The notes beneath the pieces were generated by a model. That model was not told the origin of the DNA. It made no database searches and worked only from the letters and a program-made list of their open reading frames with translations. Shown here piece by piece: positions 1 through 6,782 of a stretch of DNA of 16,648 bases. Origin of the DNA: an uncultured Bacilli bacterium (lineage in GTDB: Bacteria; Bacillota_I; Bacilli_A; RF39; UBA660); the NCBI GenBank assembly GCA_934101625.1, contig CAKORV010000026.1:1-16648 (forward strand), given 5' to 3'. The translations under genes were made by a program, and so were the position numbers. The number at the start of each line of letters is the position of its first letter. Within the stretch, counting starts at the first letter, position 1.

Positions 1-1196
1 ATGATGTAACATTCACAATAACACCAAATGATGGTTATACATTAGAAGATGCTAGTATAAGTTGTTCAAATGGAACACTTTCAAATAATCTCTTAACAAT
101 ATCAAATGTACAAAGTGATGTTACTTGTACAATAACACTTAATGAAGATGAAATCACATTAGCCCAAGCAATGTTAAGAGATAATCCAACTATAAGTGAA
201 AGAACTGATTTTAGTGTAGTAAACACAGAAAATACAACAGGTACATTATTTAAAACAAATAAAACAGAAGATGGCAGTGATGTATATTATTATTCAGGTA
301 ATACTACAAATAACTGGGTTAAGTTTGGAAAATTTTATTGGAGAATAATTAGGTCTAATGAAGATGGAAGTGTTAGAGTGCTATATTCTGGTACTAGTCC
401 TGATACAACTCAAGGTTATATTGGAACATCAGTATATAATTCATATTCCAGTTATGATGAATCTTCATATTTAGGATACATGTATTCAATTGATAATTCA
501 TCTGGTGCTGGAACATCACTTGATGGTATGAGAGGTAATTCAAGTAGTAGTACTGTAAAAACATTTATAGATAATTGGTATAAGGATAATATTTTCACAA
601 ATTATGATAAATATATTAGTAAAAATGCTGTATATTGTAACGATAGAAGTACAAATAGTTTTTCGAATTTTATGGCTACCTCATTTGGTGCATATAATAG
701 ATTAGTTTCAAAAAAATCCCCATCATATAAATGTGGGGTGGATGAAAATAATTCATTTATTGAATCAACTCAGGCAGTAGCAGATAAATTTAGTGTAAGT
801 ACAGATGGTGGAGGGAATGGACAACTTACCTATCCAGTTGCACTTATGACAGCAGATGAAGTTGCTTTTGCAGGAACTGTATATGATACACAATTTTCTA
901 ACAAATTTGCTTGGTATTCAGTGAATATGAGTGGACAATCTATTACATTAGAAAAAGCATGGTGGACTATGAGTCCTTGTAGATGGGATGGTCCAACTAT
1001 CTGGAGTCAAGTACCAGGTACAATTTATTCTGTATTCGGTTCGAAAAATAATACAGTAGGTTATTTATATTATGATACAGTTGATACTGAAAATGTTATA
1101 AGACCAGTAATCTCAATAGACAAATGTGCATATGTTGCATCTGGTGATGGAACACCTGATAATCCATATACTATAGATGAAACAAGTTGTAGTTAA
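1..1196 (+). CDS. Surface/secreted protein with DUF6273-like C-terminal domain, 5' partial
   Basis: The reading frame is open from base 3 to TAA at 1194-1196, so the gene enters from outside the window; the first in-window ATG (171) is not the real start. The first ~45 visible residues form a beta-rich repeat (FTITPNDGY ... ISCSNG ... LTISNV ... CTITL) resembling bacterial immunoglobulin-like or InlB B-repeat-like extracellular modules. After a Ser/Thr/Asn-rich linker comes a ~300-residue domain with FGKFYWRIIR near its start, PVALMTADEVAFAG in the middle, WWTMSP, and IRPVISID near the end. This order resembles DUF6273-type domains (WWLRSP ... VRPALWI), whose function is unknown. The tail GDGTPDNPYTID plus a Cys recurs in the pseudogene at 6165-6739. 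No LPXTG or C-terminal membrane anchor is visible. Surface location is inferred; the domain match is from memory. Confidence 0.75.
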   Translation, partial: DVTFTITPNDGYTLEDASISCSNGTLSNNLLTISNVQSDVTCTITLNEDEITLAQAMLRDNPTISERTDFSVVNTENTTGTLFKTNKTEDGSDVYYYSGNTTNNWVKFGKFYWRIIRSNEDGSVRVLYSGTSPDTTQGYIGTSVYNSYSSYDESSYLGYMYSIDNSSGAGTSLDGMRGNSSSSTVKTFIDNWYKDNIFTNYDKYISKNAVYCNDRSTNSFSNFMATSFGAYNRLVSKKSPSYKCGVDENNSFIESTQAVADKFSVSTDGGGNGQLTYPVALMTADEVAFAGTVYDTQFSNKFAWYSVNMSGQSITLEKAWWTMSPCRWDGPTIWSQVPGTIYSVFGSKNNTVGYLYYDTVDTENVIRPVISIDKCAYVASGDGTPDNPYTIDETSCS

Positions 1197-1199
1197 ATT

Positions 1200-1230
1200 A
1201 AAACAGAACTTATCTAAAAAGTTCTGTTTT
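1200..1230. terminator. Bidirectional terminator between convergent genes
   Basis: A 12-bp perfect stem (arms 1200-1211 and 1219-1230, loop ATCTAAA) has A-tracts on the outer left and T-tracts on the outer right, so it can terminate transcription in both directions. It lies just after the surface-protein stop and includes the stop codon of the minus-strand lipoprotein gene. Confidence 0.85.
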
Positions 1231-2067
1231 AAATTTAGTTATATTACTATCCATAATAGTTAAATAAGTATCACTATTTTTTCTTTCATCTTCAGATAAA
1301 GTATACATTGTATTTATTTCTAATTCTTCAAGTCCATAACTATTTATTATATTTGTTATTTCTTCATTGTAAGTACTACCTGTTGTTTTAAATATATATT
1401 TTATATCTCCACTGTTTATTAAATTTTTAGCTTCATTTAAATTCTTTGAATAATCTGTATTATCATTATCTACTGATAATACTTTAACATTATATTTACT
1501 TAAGAAAAGTAAAGTGTCATCATTAACAAGTATTGCTTTCTTACTAGCATTTTTACCCATTAAAGTTAATTCTACATCAAGTTCACTTATTTTGATTTTT
1601 AATTCTTCATATTTATCTTCAATTTTATTTCTATTATATACATTTTCATCATAATCTTCTAAATTACTTTTTATATTTCTTGCTATCATAAGAGCATTAG
1701 ATGGATCTAACCATAACTCAGAAACATCATTTTTATAATTTAAACCTTTAGATGCATCAAGTATTCTAATATTTTCATTTTGATTTAATAAATCTACTGC
1801 TAAATCAATTTCTCTTTTTACTCCTGTATAAATAAATATATCGCCTTTACTATAAATTGATTTTTGTTTATCAGTGAGTTCATAATTATTAATGTCGGCT
1901 TCACTAGGATAAATACTTTCTATACTACTATAGTCACCATATAAATAATCTGTAAAATATTGTATTGGATAATATGTAGTATAAACTTTTACTTCTCCTT
2001 TGTTAGATGTAAAACTACATCCAGTTAATAATAATAGACTTAGTAGTCCTAAAATAAATTTTTTCAT
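1210..2067 (-). CDS. ZnuA/AdcA-like metal-binding lipoprotein homolog with metal ligands apparently lost
   Basis: This 285-residue protein starts with a lipoprotein signal peptide (MKKFILGLLSLLLLTGC, lipobox LLTGC, lipidated Cys17), so it should be anchored to the outer face of the membrane. The rest follows cluster A-I zinc/manganese ABC solute-binding proteins: VYTTYYPIQYFTDYLYGD near the start, a degenerate ADPHDYEP motif (ADINNYEL, residues 57-64), ELWLDP at 117-122, and a helical backbone region. The first two expected metal-binding His positions are Asn60 and Glu117, and the third region reads LVNDDTLLFL with no His. No permease or ATPase genes are nearby. The start overlaps the yidD stop by ATGA, with AAAGGAG just upstream, so it is translationally coupled to yidD. 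The fold assignment is fairly secure. Metal transport is doubtful, and it may have another role. Confidence 0.7.
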   Translation of the reverse strand: MKKFILGLLSLLLLTGCSFTSNKGEVKVYTTYYPIQYFTDYLYGDYSSIESIYPSEADINNYELTDKQKSIYSKGDIFIYTGVKREIDLAVDLLNQNENIRILDASKGLNYKNDVSELWLDPSNALMIARNIKSNLEDYDENVYNRNKIEDKYEELKIKISELDVELTLMGKNASKKAILVNDDTLLFLSKYNVKVLSVDNDNTDYSKNLNEAKNLINSGDIKYIFKTTGSTYNEEITNIINSYGLEELEINTMYTLSEDERKNSDTYLTIMDSNITKFKTELFR

Positions 2068-2285
2068 TTTTTCTCCTTTTTGGGGACCATATCCACACTA
2101 ACTTTCCTAAATGGATGGCACCTTAATATTCTTTTTATTGATAAGATACTACCTTTAAAAGCACCATAAGTTTCTATAGATTCTTTTGCATATTCACTAC
2201 AAGTTGGAATAAACTTACAACCATAATGACTATGTAAAGGAGTTCTTTGATATAAATTTATGAGTTTAATTAATATATTTTTCAT
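2064..2285 (-). CDS. yidD: YidD, membrane protein insertion efficiency factor
   Basis: This 73-residue protein matches the YidD family: YQRTPLHSHYGCKFIPTCSEYA, then KGSILSIKRILRCHPF and a short DMVP tail, with the three conserved Cys of the family (GCKF, PTCSEY, LRCHP). YidD is a small membrane-associated protein that helps YidC/Sec insert membrane proteins. It usually sits between rnpA and yidC; here it heads a two-gene operon with a ZnuA-like lipoprotein, which is an unusual setting. The gene stops with TGA in an ATGA overlap with the next start, one of two clear uses of TGA as stop in the window. GTGAT lies upstream of the ATG, and a good promoter (TTGAAA-18-TATAAT) lies 14 nt before the start. 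Confidence 0.92.
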   Translation of the reverse strand: MKNILIKLINLYQRTPLHSHYGCKFIPTCSEYAKESIETYGAFKGSILSIKRILRCHPFRKVSVDMVPKKEKK

Positions 2286-2299
2286 ATCTCATCACATTA

Positions 2300-2329
2300 A
2301 TTATACTAATAAGTATACCATTTTTTCAA
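2300..2329 (-). promoter_or_regulatory. yidD promoter
   Basis: On the minus strand, TTGAAA (2324-2329) is separated by 18 bp from TATAAT (2300-2305), close to the sigma-A consensus. The -10 box ends 14 nt before the yidD ATG, giving a leader of under about 10 nt. The region overlaps the divergent rnc promoter. Confidence 0.7.
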
Positions 2330-2335
2330 GAGTTT

Positions 2336-2344
2336 TGTTATAAT
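2336..2344 (+). promoter_or_regulatory. rnc-smc extended -10 promoter
   Basis: TGTTATAAT is a perfect extended -10 (TGn + TATAAT at 2339-2344). No convincing -35 is seen at 16-18 bp. Only 15 nt separate it from the rnc ATG, so the predicted transcript start falls on or next to the AGGTGAT ribosome site. Confidence 0.6.
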
Positions 2345-2359
2345 TAAATAGGTGATATA

Positions 2360-3001
2360 ATGAAAACTTTAAAAAAGTATGGAATAGACTTATCTAATAG
2401 TAATTTATTAAGTACAGCATTAACTCATACATCTTATGCTAATGAACATAATTGTGAGTCTTATGAAAGGTTAGAATTTTTAGGAGATGCAGTTCTAGAA
2501 TTAGTTAGTAGTGACTACATTTATAAGAATCATAATTATGATGAAGGTTTAATGAGTAAGAATAGAAGTCTTTATGTATGTGAGAATGCTTTATATGAAT
2601 ATGCTAAAGATATTAATTTAAAAGATTATATTAAAGTAGGTAATGGTATAAAAGAACCTAATAAAACAGTTATTGCAGATGTATTTGAAGCAGTAATTGC
2701 AGTTATATATTTAGAACTTGGAATAGATAAAGTAACTCTTTTATTTAATAATTTAATTGTACCTTATATAGAAAGTAATGTAGATTTTCTTATGGATTAT
2801 AAAAGTACTTTACAAGAATTAATACAAACTGAACAAAGAAGTATAGAATATAGTCTTATTAAAGAAGGGGGACCTGCTCATAAAAAGTACTTTATAGTTG
2901 AAGTTAAAATAGATGGAATAGTATATGGTACTGGAAAAGGTAGAAGTAAGAAAGAGGCAGAACAACATGCCGCTAAGGAAGCAATAAGTAAATGTGCATA
3001 A
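2360..3001 (+). CDS. rnc: Ribonuclease III
   Basis: RNase III cuts double-stranded RNA (rRNA precursors, structured mRNAs) and acts as a dimer in the cytoplasm. The 213-residue protein has the usual two parts. The N-terminal endonuclease domain carries the signature ERLEFLGDAVLELV (about residues 35-50) and the later acidic motif in VIADVFEAVIAVIYLE. The C-terminal double-stranded RNA-binding domain (about residues 145-213) contains DYKSTLQELIQ and ends GRSKKEAEQHAAKEAI. The length is slightly below the usual 220-230. ATG 2360 is preceded by AGGTGAT at good spacing. The gene ends 12 nt before smc, the common rnc-smc order of Firmicutes; ftsY, often third, is absent here. Confidence 0.97.
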   Translation: MKTLKKYGIDLSNSNLLSTALTHTSYANEHNCESYERLEFLGDAVLELVSSDYIYKNHNYDEGLMSKNRSLYVCENALYEYAKDINLKDYIKVGNGIKEPNKTVIADVFEAVIAVIYLELGIDKVTLLFNNLIVPYIESNVDFLMDYKSTLQELIQTEQRSIEYSLIKEGGPAHKKYFIVEVKIDGIVYGTGKGRSKKEAEQHAAKEAISKCA

Positions 3002-3013
3002 AGGAGTATTACG

Positions 3014-5944
3014 ATGTATATAAAAGAAATTAAAATAAACGGATTTAAGAGTTTTGCTGATAAAGTAAACTTAGAATTAAATAGAAATTTTACTGGTATA
3101 GTAGGACCTAATGGAAGTGGTAAAAGTAATATAGTAGATGCTCTTAAATGGGTAATGGGTGAACAATCTGTTAAGACATTAAGAGGTAGTAATGGTATGA
3201 CTGATGTTATATTTAATGGTTCTGCTTCAAGAGAAGGTGCTAGAAGTGCATCTGTTACATTAGTTTTAGATAATACAGATAAAACATTGCCATTAGATTT
3301 TAGTGAAGTAGAAGTTAAAAGAATAGTATATAAAACTGGAGAGAATGAATACTACATAAATAAAGAAAAAGTAAGATTAAAAGATGTAAATGATTTATTT
3401 ATAGATTCTTTTTCTTCTAGAGAGAGTTTAAGTATAATACCACAAGGAAAAATAAGTGAAATATTAAGTGGTAAACCTGAAGATAGAAGAGGTGTACTTG
3501 AAGATGCAGCAGGTGTATTAAAATATAAAAAAAGAAAAGAAGAAACTTTAAGAAAACTTGCTAAAACTAATGAAAATATTGAAAGAGTAAGTATGATTAT
3601 AAGTGAATTAGAAACTCAGGTAGGACCTTTAAAAGAGCAAAGTGAAAAGGCACTTATATATAAAGAAACTAAAGAAAAATTAGAAAGTGTAGAAGTATCT
3701 TTAATCGCAAGTGATATAGAAAAAATTAGTATTGAAGTAAATAAACTAAGTGATGAAAAAGAATCTCTAACTAATAATGAAATTAAATCTAGAACTAATA
3801 TAACTAAAGATAAAGTAGAATTAGAAAAACTAAATTTAGAAAGAACTAATTTAGATAATGATATAAGTGGATGTGCTAAGGAATTACTTGTATTAACTGA
3901 TAAAGTAAATGATTTAATTAGAAGAAAAGAACTATTAGAAGAAAGAATTAAATATGATAAAGATAATGATTTAGTAAAATCTAATGTAAGAAAATTAAAG
4001 AATGAAGAATTAGATATGAAAACTAATTTAGATAGTATTATGTTAGATTTTGAAAGTTCACATAATGATGAAGTAGAATTAACTAAGAAATTAGATAATT
4101 ATAATTTAGATTATAAAAGTTTAAATACTAAGTTGAGTGTAAGTTTAAATAATGAAAGTAATTTAAAGAAACAATTATTAGAATTAAATAATAAGAAAGA
4201 TATAATTAATTATAATATAGAGAATATGACTAAGGTACCTTATGCAGTTAAAGTTGTTTTAAATACTCCTAGTTTAAAAGGCATTAAGTCAACTATAGGT
4301 AATATAATAAGTGTTAGTATAGAATATTCTACTATGTTAGATGTTAGTTTGGGTGCTAGTAGTAATTTTGTTATTACTGAAACTGATAGAGATGCTAGAA
4401 ATGCAATTGAATATTTAAAGAGTAAGAATGCTGGTAGGGTTACTTTCTTTCCTATGAATTTAATTAAACCTAAAAGTATAGATAGTGAAACATTAAATTT
4501 AGTTAAAGGAATGAAGGGTTATGTAGGTATTGCATCTGACTTAGTAAGTTATGATAAAATATATAATAATATAGTTACTAATCAACTTGGTAATATAATA
4601 GTTGTTACAGATATAGATGATGCTTTAATAATAAGTAAAAGAATTAATGCTAGATATAGAGTGGTTACTTTATCTGGTGAAATAATACATGTAGGTGGTT
4701 CTTTAACAGGTGGTTCTAAATCCAAAAATAGTGTTAATGATAAAACAGAATTAGATAATATATTAAAAACTATTAATACTAAAGAATTAGATTTAAAAAA
4801 TACAAGTGATGAAGTAGAAGAGTATAATAAAGAATTAGAAATAATTAAGAATCAAATATATAAAACTAATTTAGATTTACTTAAGATGAAAGAAATTAAT
4901 GATATTAAAGAAAGACAAATAAATGAGTTTAAATTTAAATTAAGTAAGATAAATGATGAAATAAAGGCTTTAGATACTAAGAATGAAACTAATGAGTTAG
5001 ATATACTAAATGAGGAATATGCTTCTAGTTTAAAAGAAAAAGAAACTATTTTAAATAATCAAAAGAAATTAGAAAGTAGAAGAAAACTTTTAATTGAAGA
5101 AATAGAAGAAAAAGAATTATTAGTTAGAAATAGTGAAAATAAAAATAGAAAAGAATTAGAAAGTATTAATAACTTGGAAGTTAGAATAACTAAGTTAAAT
5201 GTTAATTTAGATAATTTACTTAATAGATTAAGTGAAGAATATAATATGACTTATGAAAAGGCTAGAAATAATTATGAACTTGAAATGGAAGAGAGTGTAG
5301 CTAGAAATATTATAAGTGAATATAAAAGAACTATTAAGTCTTTAGGTGTTGTTAATTTATCTAGTATAGAAGAATATGATAGAATAGGTAAAAGATATGA
5401 ATTTTTAACTAATCAAAGAGATGATTTAAAACTTAGTGAAGATAATTTATTAAAGATTATTAATGAAATGGATGATGTAATGATTGAGAAGTTCGCTACT
5501 ACATTTAAGAAAGTTAATATTGAATTTGGTAAAGTATTTAAAAATTTATTTGGTGGTGGTAATGCTTCACTTGAACTTACTGACCCATCTAATATGTTAG
5601 AAACTGGTATTGAGATTATTGCAAATCCTCCTGGTAAGAAACCTGGTAGTATAACACTTTTAAGTGGTGGAGAGAAGACACTTACTGCGATAAGTTTATT
5701 GTTTGCTATTATGAATTTAAAGAATGTACCTTTTGTAATATTAGATGAAGTAGAAAGTGCATTAGATGAAGCTAATGTAGATAGATTTGGTGAATATATT
5801 GAACATTATAAGGGAAAGACTCAGTTACTTGTAATAACACATAAAAAGAAAACTATGGAATATGTTGATTTATTATATGGAATTACTATGCAAGAAAGTG
5901 GTGTTAGTAAACTAGTAAGTGTAAAATTAGAAGATATAAAGTAA
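3014..5944 (+). CDS. smc: Chromosome partition/condensation ATPase SMC, short-arm form
   Basis: SMC dimerises through its hinge and, with ScpA/ScpB, extrudes and aligns chromosomal DNA. The ATP-binding head is split between the termini. The N-terminal part has GPNGSGKSN (Lys37, Walker A) and WVMGEQS. The C-terminal part has signature LSGGEK (883-888) and Walker B LDEVES (910-915; most SMCs read LDEVDAALD, here LDEVESALDEAN). The hinge spans about residues 408-565, ending near GGSLTGGS. The two coiled-coil arms are each about 240 residues, against roughly 330 in Bacillus subtilis SMC, giving 976 residues instead of about 1,186. ATG 3014 follows AAGGAG at 7 nt. The gene is cotranscribed with rnc. 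No frame disruption is seen, so the short arms look genuine. Confidence 0.95.
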   Translation: MYIKEIKINGFKSFADKVNLELNRNFTGIVGPNGSGKSNIVDALKWVMGEQSVKTLRGSNGMTDVIFNGSASREGARSASVTLVLDNTDKTLPLDFSEVEVKRIVYKTGENEYYINKEKVRLKDVNDLFIDSFSSRESLSIIPQGKISEILSGKPEDRRGVLEDAAGVLKYKKRKEETLRKLAKTNENIERVSMIISELETQVGPLKEQSEKALIYKETKEKLESVEVSLIASDIEKISIEVNKLSDEKESLTNNEIKSRTNITKDKVELEKLNLERTNLDNDISGCAKELLVLTDKVNDLIRRKELLEERIKYDKDNDLVKSNVRKLKNEELDMKTNLDSIMLDFESSHNDEVELTKKLDNYNLDYKSLNTKLSVSLNNESNLKKQLLELNNKKDIINYNIENMTKVPYAVKVVLNTPSLKGIKSTIGNIISVSIEYSTMLDVSLGASSNFVITETDRDARNAIEYLKSKNAGRVTFFPMNLIKPKSIDSETLNLVKGMKGYVGIASDLVSYDKIYNNIVTNQLGNIIVVTDIDDALIISKRINARYRVVTLSGEIIHVGGSLTGGSKSKNSVNDKTELDNILKTINTKELDLKNTSDEVEEYNKELEIIKNQIYKTNLDLLKMKEINDIKERQINEFKFKLSKINDEIKALDTKNETNELDILNEEYASSLKEKETILNNQKKLESRRKLLIEEIEEKELLVRNSENKNRKELESINNLEVRITKLNVNLDNLLNRLSEEYNMTYEKARNNYELEMEESVARNIISEYKRTIKSLGVVNLSSIEEYDRIGKRYEFLTNQRDDLKLSEDNLLKIINEMDDVMIEKFATTFKKVNIEFGKVFKNLFGGGNASLELTDPSNMLETGIEIIANPPGKKPGSITLLSGGEKTLTAISLLFAIMNLKNVPFVILDEVESALDEANVDRFGEYIEHYKGKTQLLVITHKKKTMEYVDLLYGITMQESGVSKLVSVKLEDIK

Positions 5945-5964
5945 ATATTATTGATAAGATAAAT

Positions 5965-6091
5965 GGTAGAATTAAGACATAAGATATGAAGGAGTAATTA
6001 AACTGTGAGAGAAATAATTTTCTTCGAATTAAGTACCAAACTTGGTACAGAAATCGAGGGGGTTAAAGGTAAATAACTCTTGTAGTTTTTT
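5965..6091 (+). ncRNA. Structured repeated leader RNA, copy 1 (putative attenuator)
   Basis: This stretch aligns with 16525-16648 with seven substitutions and one length change. Visible structure: closing stem 6001-6011 with 6077-6087 (11 pairs), an inner hairpin GTACC...GGTAC (6033-6048), a purine-rich segment with a G-tract (6056-6061), and a run of six T (6086-6091) directly after the closing stem, as in an intrinsic terminator. Relative to copy 2, the stem differs at three bases, all of which keep pairing through G-U wobbles. A small ORF with conserved GGAG and start codon lies inside. It sits between smc and a surface-protein pseudogene. It matches no riboswitch class I can recall. That it is an RNA element is supported by the pairing; its regulatory role is inferred. 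Confidence 0.6.
6005..6076 (+). CDS. Possible 23-residue leader peptide in repeated element, copy 1
   Basis: GTG 6005, preceded by AAGGAG (10 nt between GGAG and the start), opens an ORF reading MREIIFFELSTKLGTEI then EGVKGK and stopping at TAA 6074-6076. The ribosome site and start are conserved in copy 2 (ATG there), and the first 17 residues are identical. The start codon lies inside the 5' arm of the closing stem, and the stop directly abuts the 3' arm. A translating ribosome would therefore prevent that stem from forming. Near-identical DNA alone could explain the shared peptide, so translation is not proven. Confidence 0.4.
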   Translation: MREIIFFELSTKLGTEIEGVKGK

Positions 6092-6143
6092 CGTGAAATT
6101 AAGTTCATAGGCACTAGTCTATGGATTTTTTCGTGTACTTAAG
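6086..6143 (+). repeat. Short direct repeat TTTTTTCGTGnAnTTAAG, two copies
   Basis: Copies at 6086-6103 and 6126-6143 match at 16 of 18 bases and are 40 bp apart. Each follows a stem-loop, so the arrangement is stem, T6-CGTG, stem, T6-CGTG, as if a terminator module had been duplicated. Confidence 0.65.
6104..6131 (+). terminator. Second hairpin plus T-tract downstream of leader copy 1
   Basis: A 7-bp stem (6104-6110 with 6119-6125, one G-U pair, loop GCACTAGT) is followed by six T (6126-6131). It sits between the leader element and the pseudogene start at 6165. The T-tract and following CGTG...TTAAG repeat those after the first stem. Confidence 0.6.
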
Positions 6144-6164
6144 AAAGAAATGGAGAGTGGTAAA

Positions 6165-6739
6165 ATGAAAGAAAAGAAATATTTAATACTTGGTATTATA
6201 ACAAGTATTATAATTTTAATGGGAGCAAGTTATGCTTATTTTACTACTAGAATTGAAGGTAATAGAAAAGATATTACTATTGATATGTCAGAATTAAAAA
6301 TAATATTTACTAATGGAGATGCAATAGAAGCAAGTGATGTATATGCAGAAGATAACTTAGATATAGTTAAGACATTTAGTGTATAAAATAAAACAAAAAA
6401 ATGAATATAAATATAATATAGTTATAGAAGATTTAGTAAATACATTTAAGACAACTGGCTATATTAGTTTATAAGATAACAAGTGATGATGGTGGTTACA
6501 ACATGACTGATTTTGAAGATGTGCCTAAAAGAAGTAGTGTTTCAGATACAATATTAACATATAGTGTAGAAATACCTGCAAAGTCAATACATAATTATAA
6601 TATAGAGATAAAATATATAAATGATGAATAGAATTGTCAAGATGAAGATCAAGGAGCAAAACTAATTGGTAAGTTATATATTGGTAATGGAACACCTGAA
6701 GCACCTTATGAGATAGACTATGATAATAGTTGTAACTAA
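6165..6739 (+). pseudogene. Decayed surface protein with SipW-type YAYF signal segment
   Basis: The likely start is ATG 6165, with GGAG 9 nt upstream (an in-frame ATG at 6150 overlaps that ribosome site). The N-terminus has KEKK, a hydrophobic segment (about residues 6-22) and GASYAYFTT, like SipW-dependent signal peptides of TasA/camelysin-type proteins. The frame breaks at TAA 6384-6386, but homologous-looking sequence continues: NIVIEDLVNTFKTTGY (frame +1, after the A7 run 6395-6401), then YKITSDDGGYNMTDF ... ILTYSVEIPAKS (next frame, after the T run 6468-6470). An in-frame TAG lies at 6629-6631. It ends GNGTPEAPYEID ... SCN and TAA 6737-6739. That tail matches the protein at 1-1196. Four lesions argue for real decay, although the homopolymer shifts could be sequencing errors. 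Confidence 0.75.
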
Positions 6740-6750
6740 TTGAGTAAACT

Positions 6751-6782
6751 AAAACAGTTAGGTGTTAAATCTAACTGTTTTT
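6751..6782. terminator. Bidirectional terminator between pseudogene and gatD
   Basis: An 11-bp perfect stem (6751-6761 with 6771-6781, loop GTGTTAAAT) has outer A and T tracts usable on both strands. The gatD stop codon (6771-6773, minus strand) lies in its right arm. Confidence 0.85.

Noticed and set aside
35..226. Minus-strand ORF of 63 codons
   Set aside because: It is antisense to the open frame of the partial surface protein that runs from base 3.
2064..2066. Mycoplasma-type code 4 (TGA = Trp)
   Set aside because: TGA ends yidD in an ATGA overlap and ends the gene at 8980-9201; conserved Trp residues are TGG.
6019..6030. TTCGAATT resembling a tRNA T-loop
   Set aside because: There are no acceptor, D or anticodon arms around it, and T-arm pairing fails.
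6029..6050. T-box-like GTACC hairpin after AATTAAG
   Set aside because: The conserved T-box core (AGGGTGGTACCGCG type) is absent, and no aminoacyl-tRNA synthetase or amino-acid gene follows.
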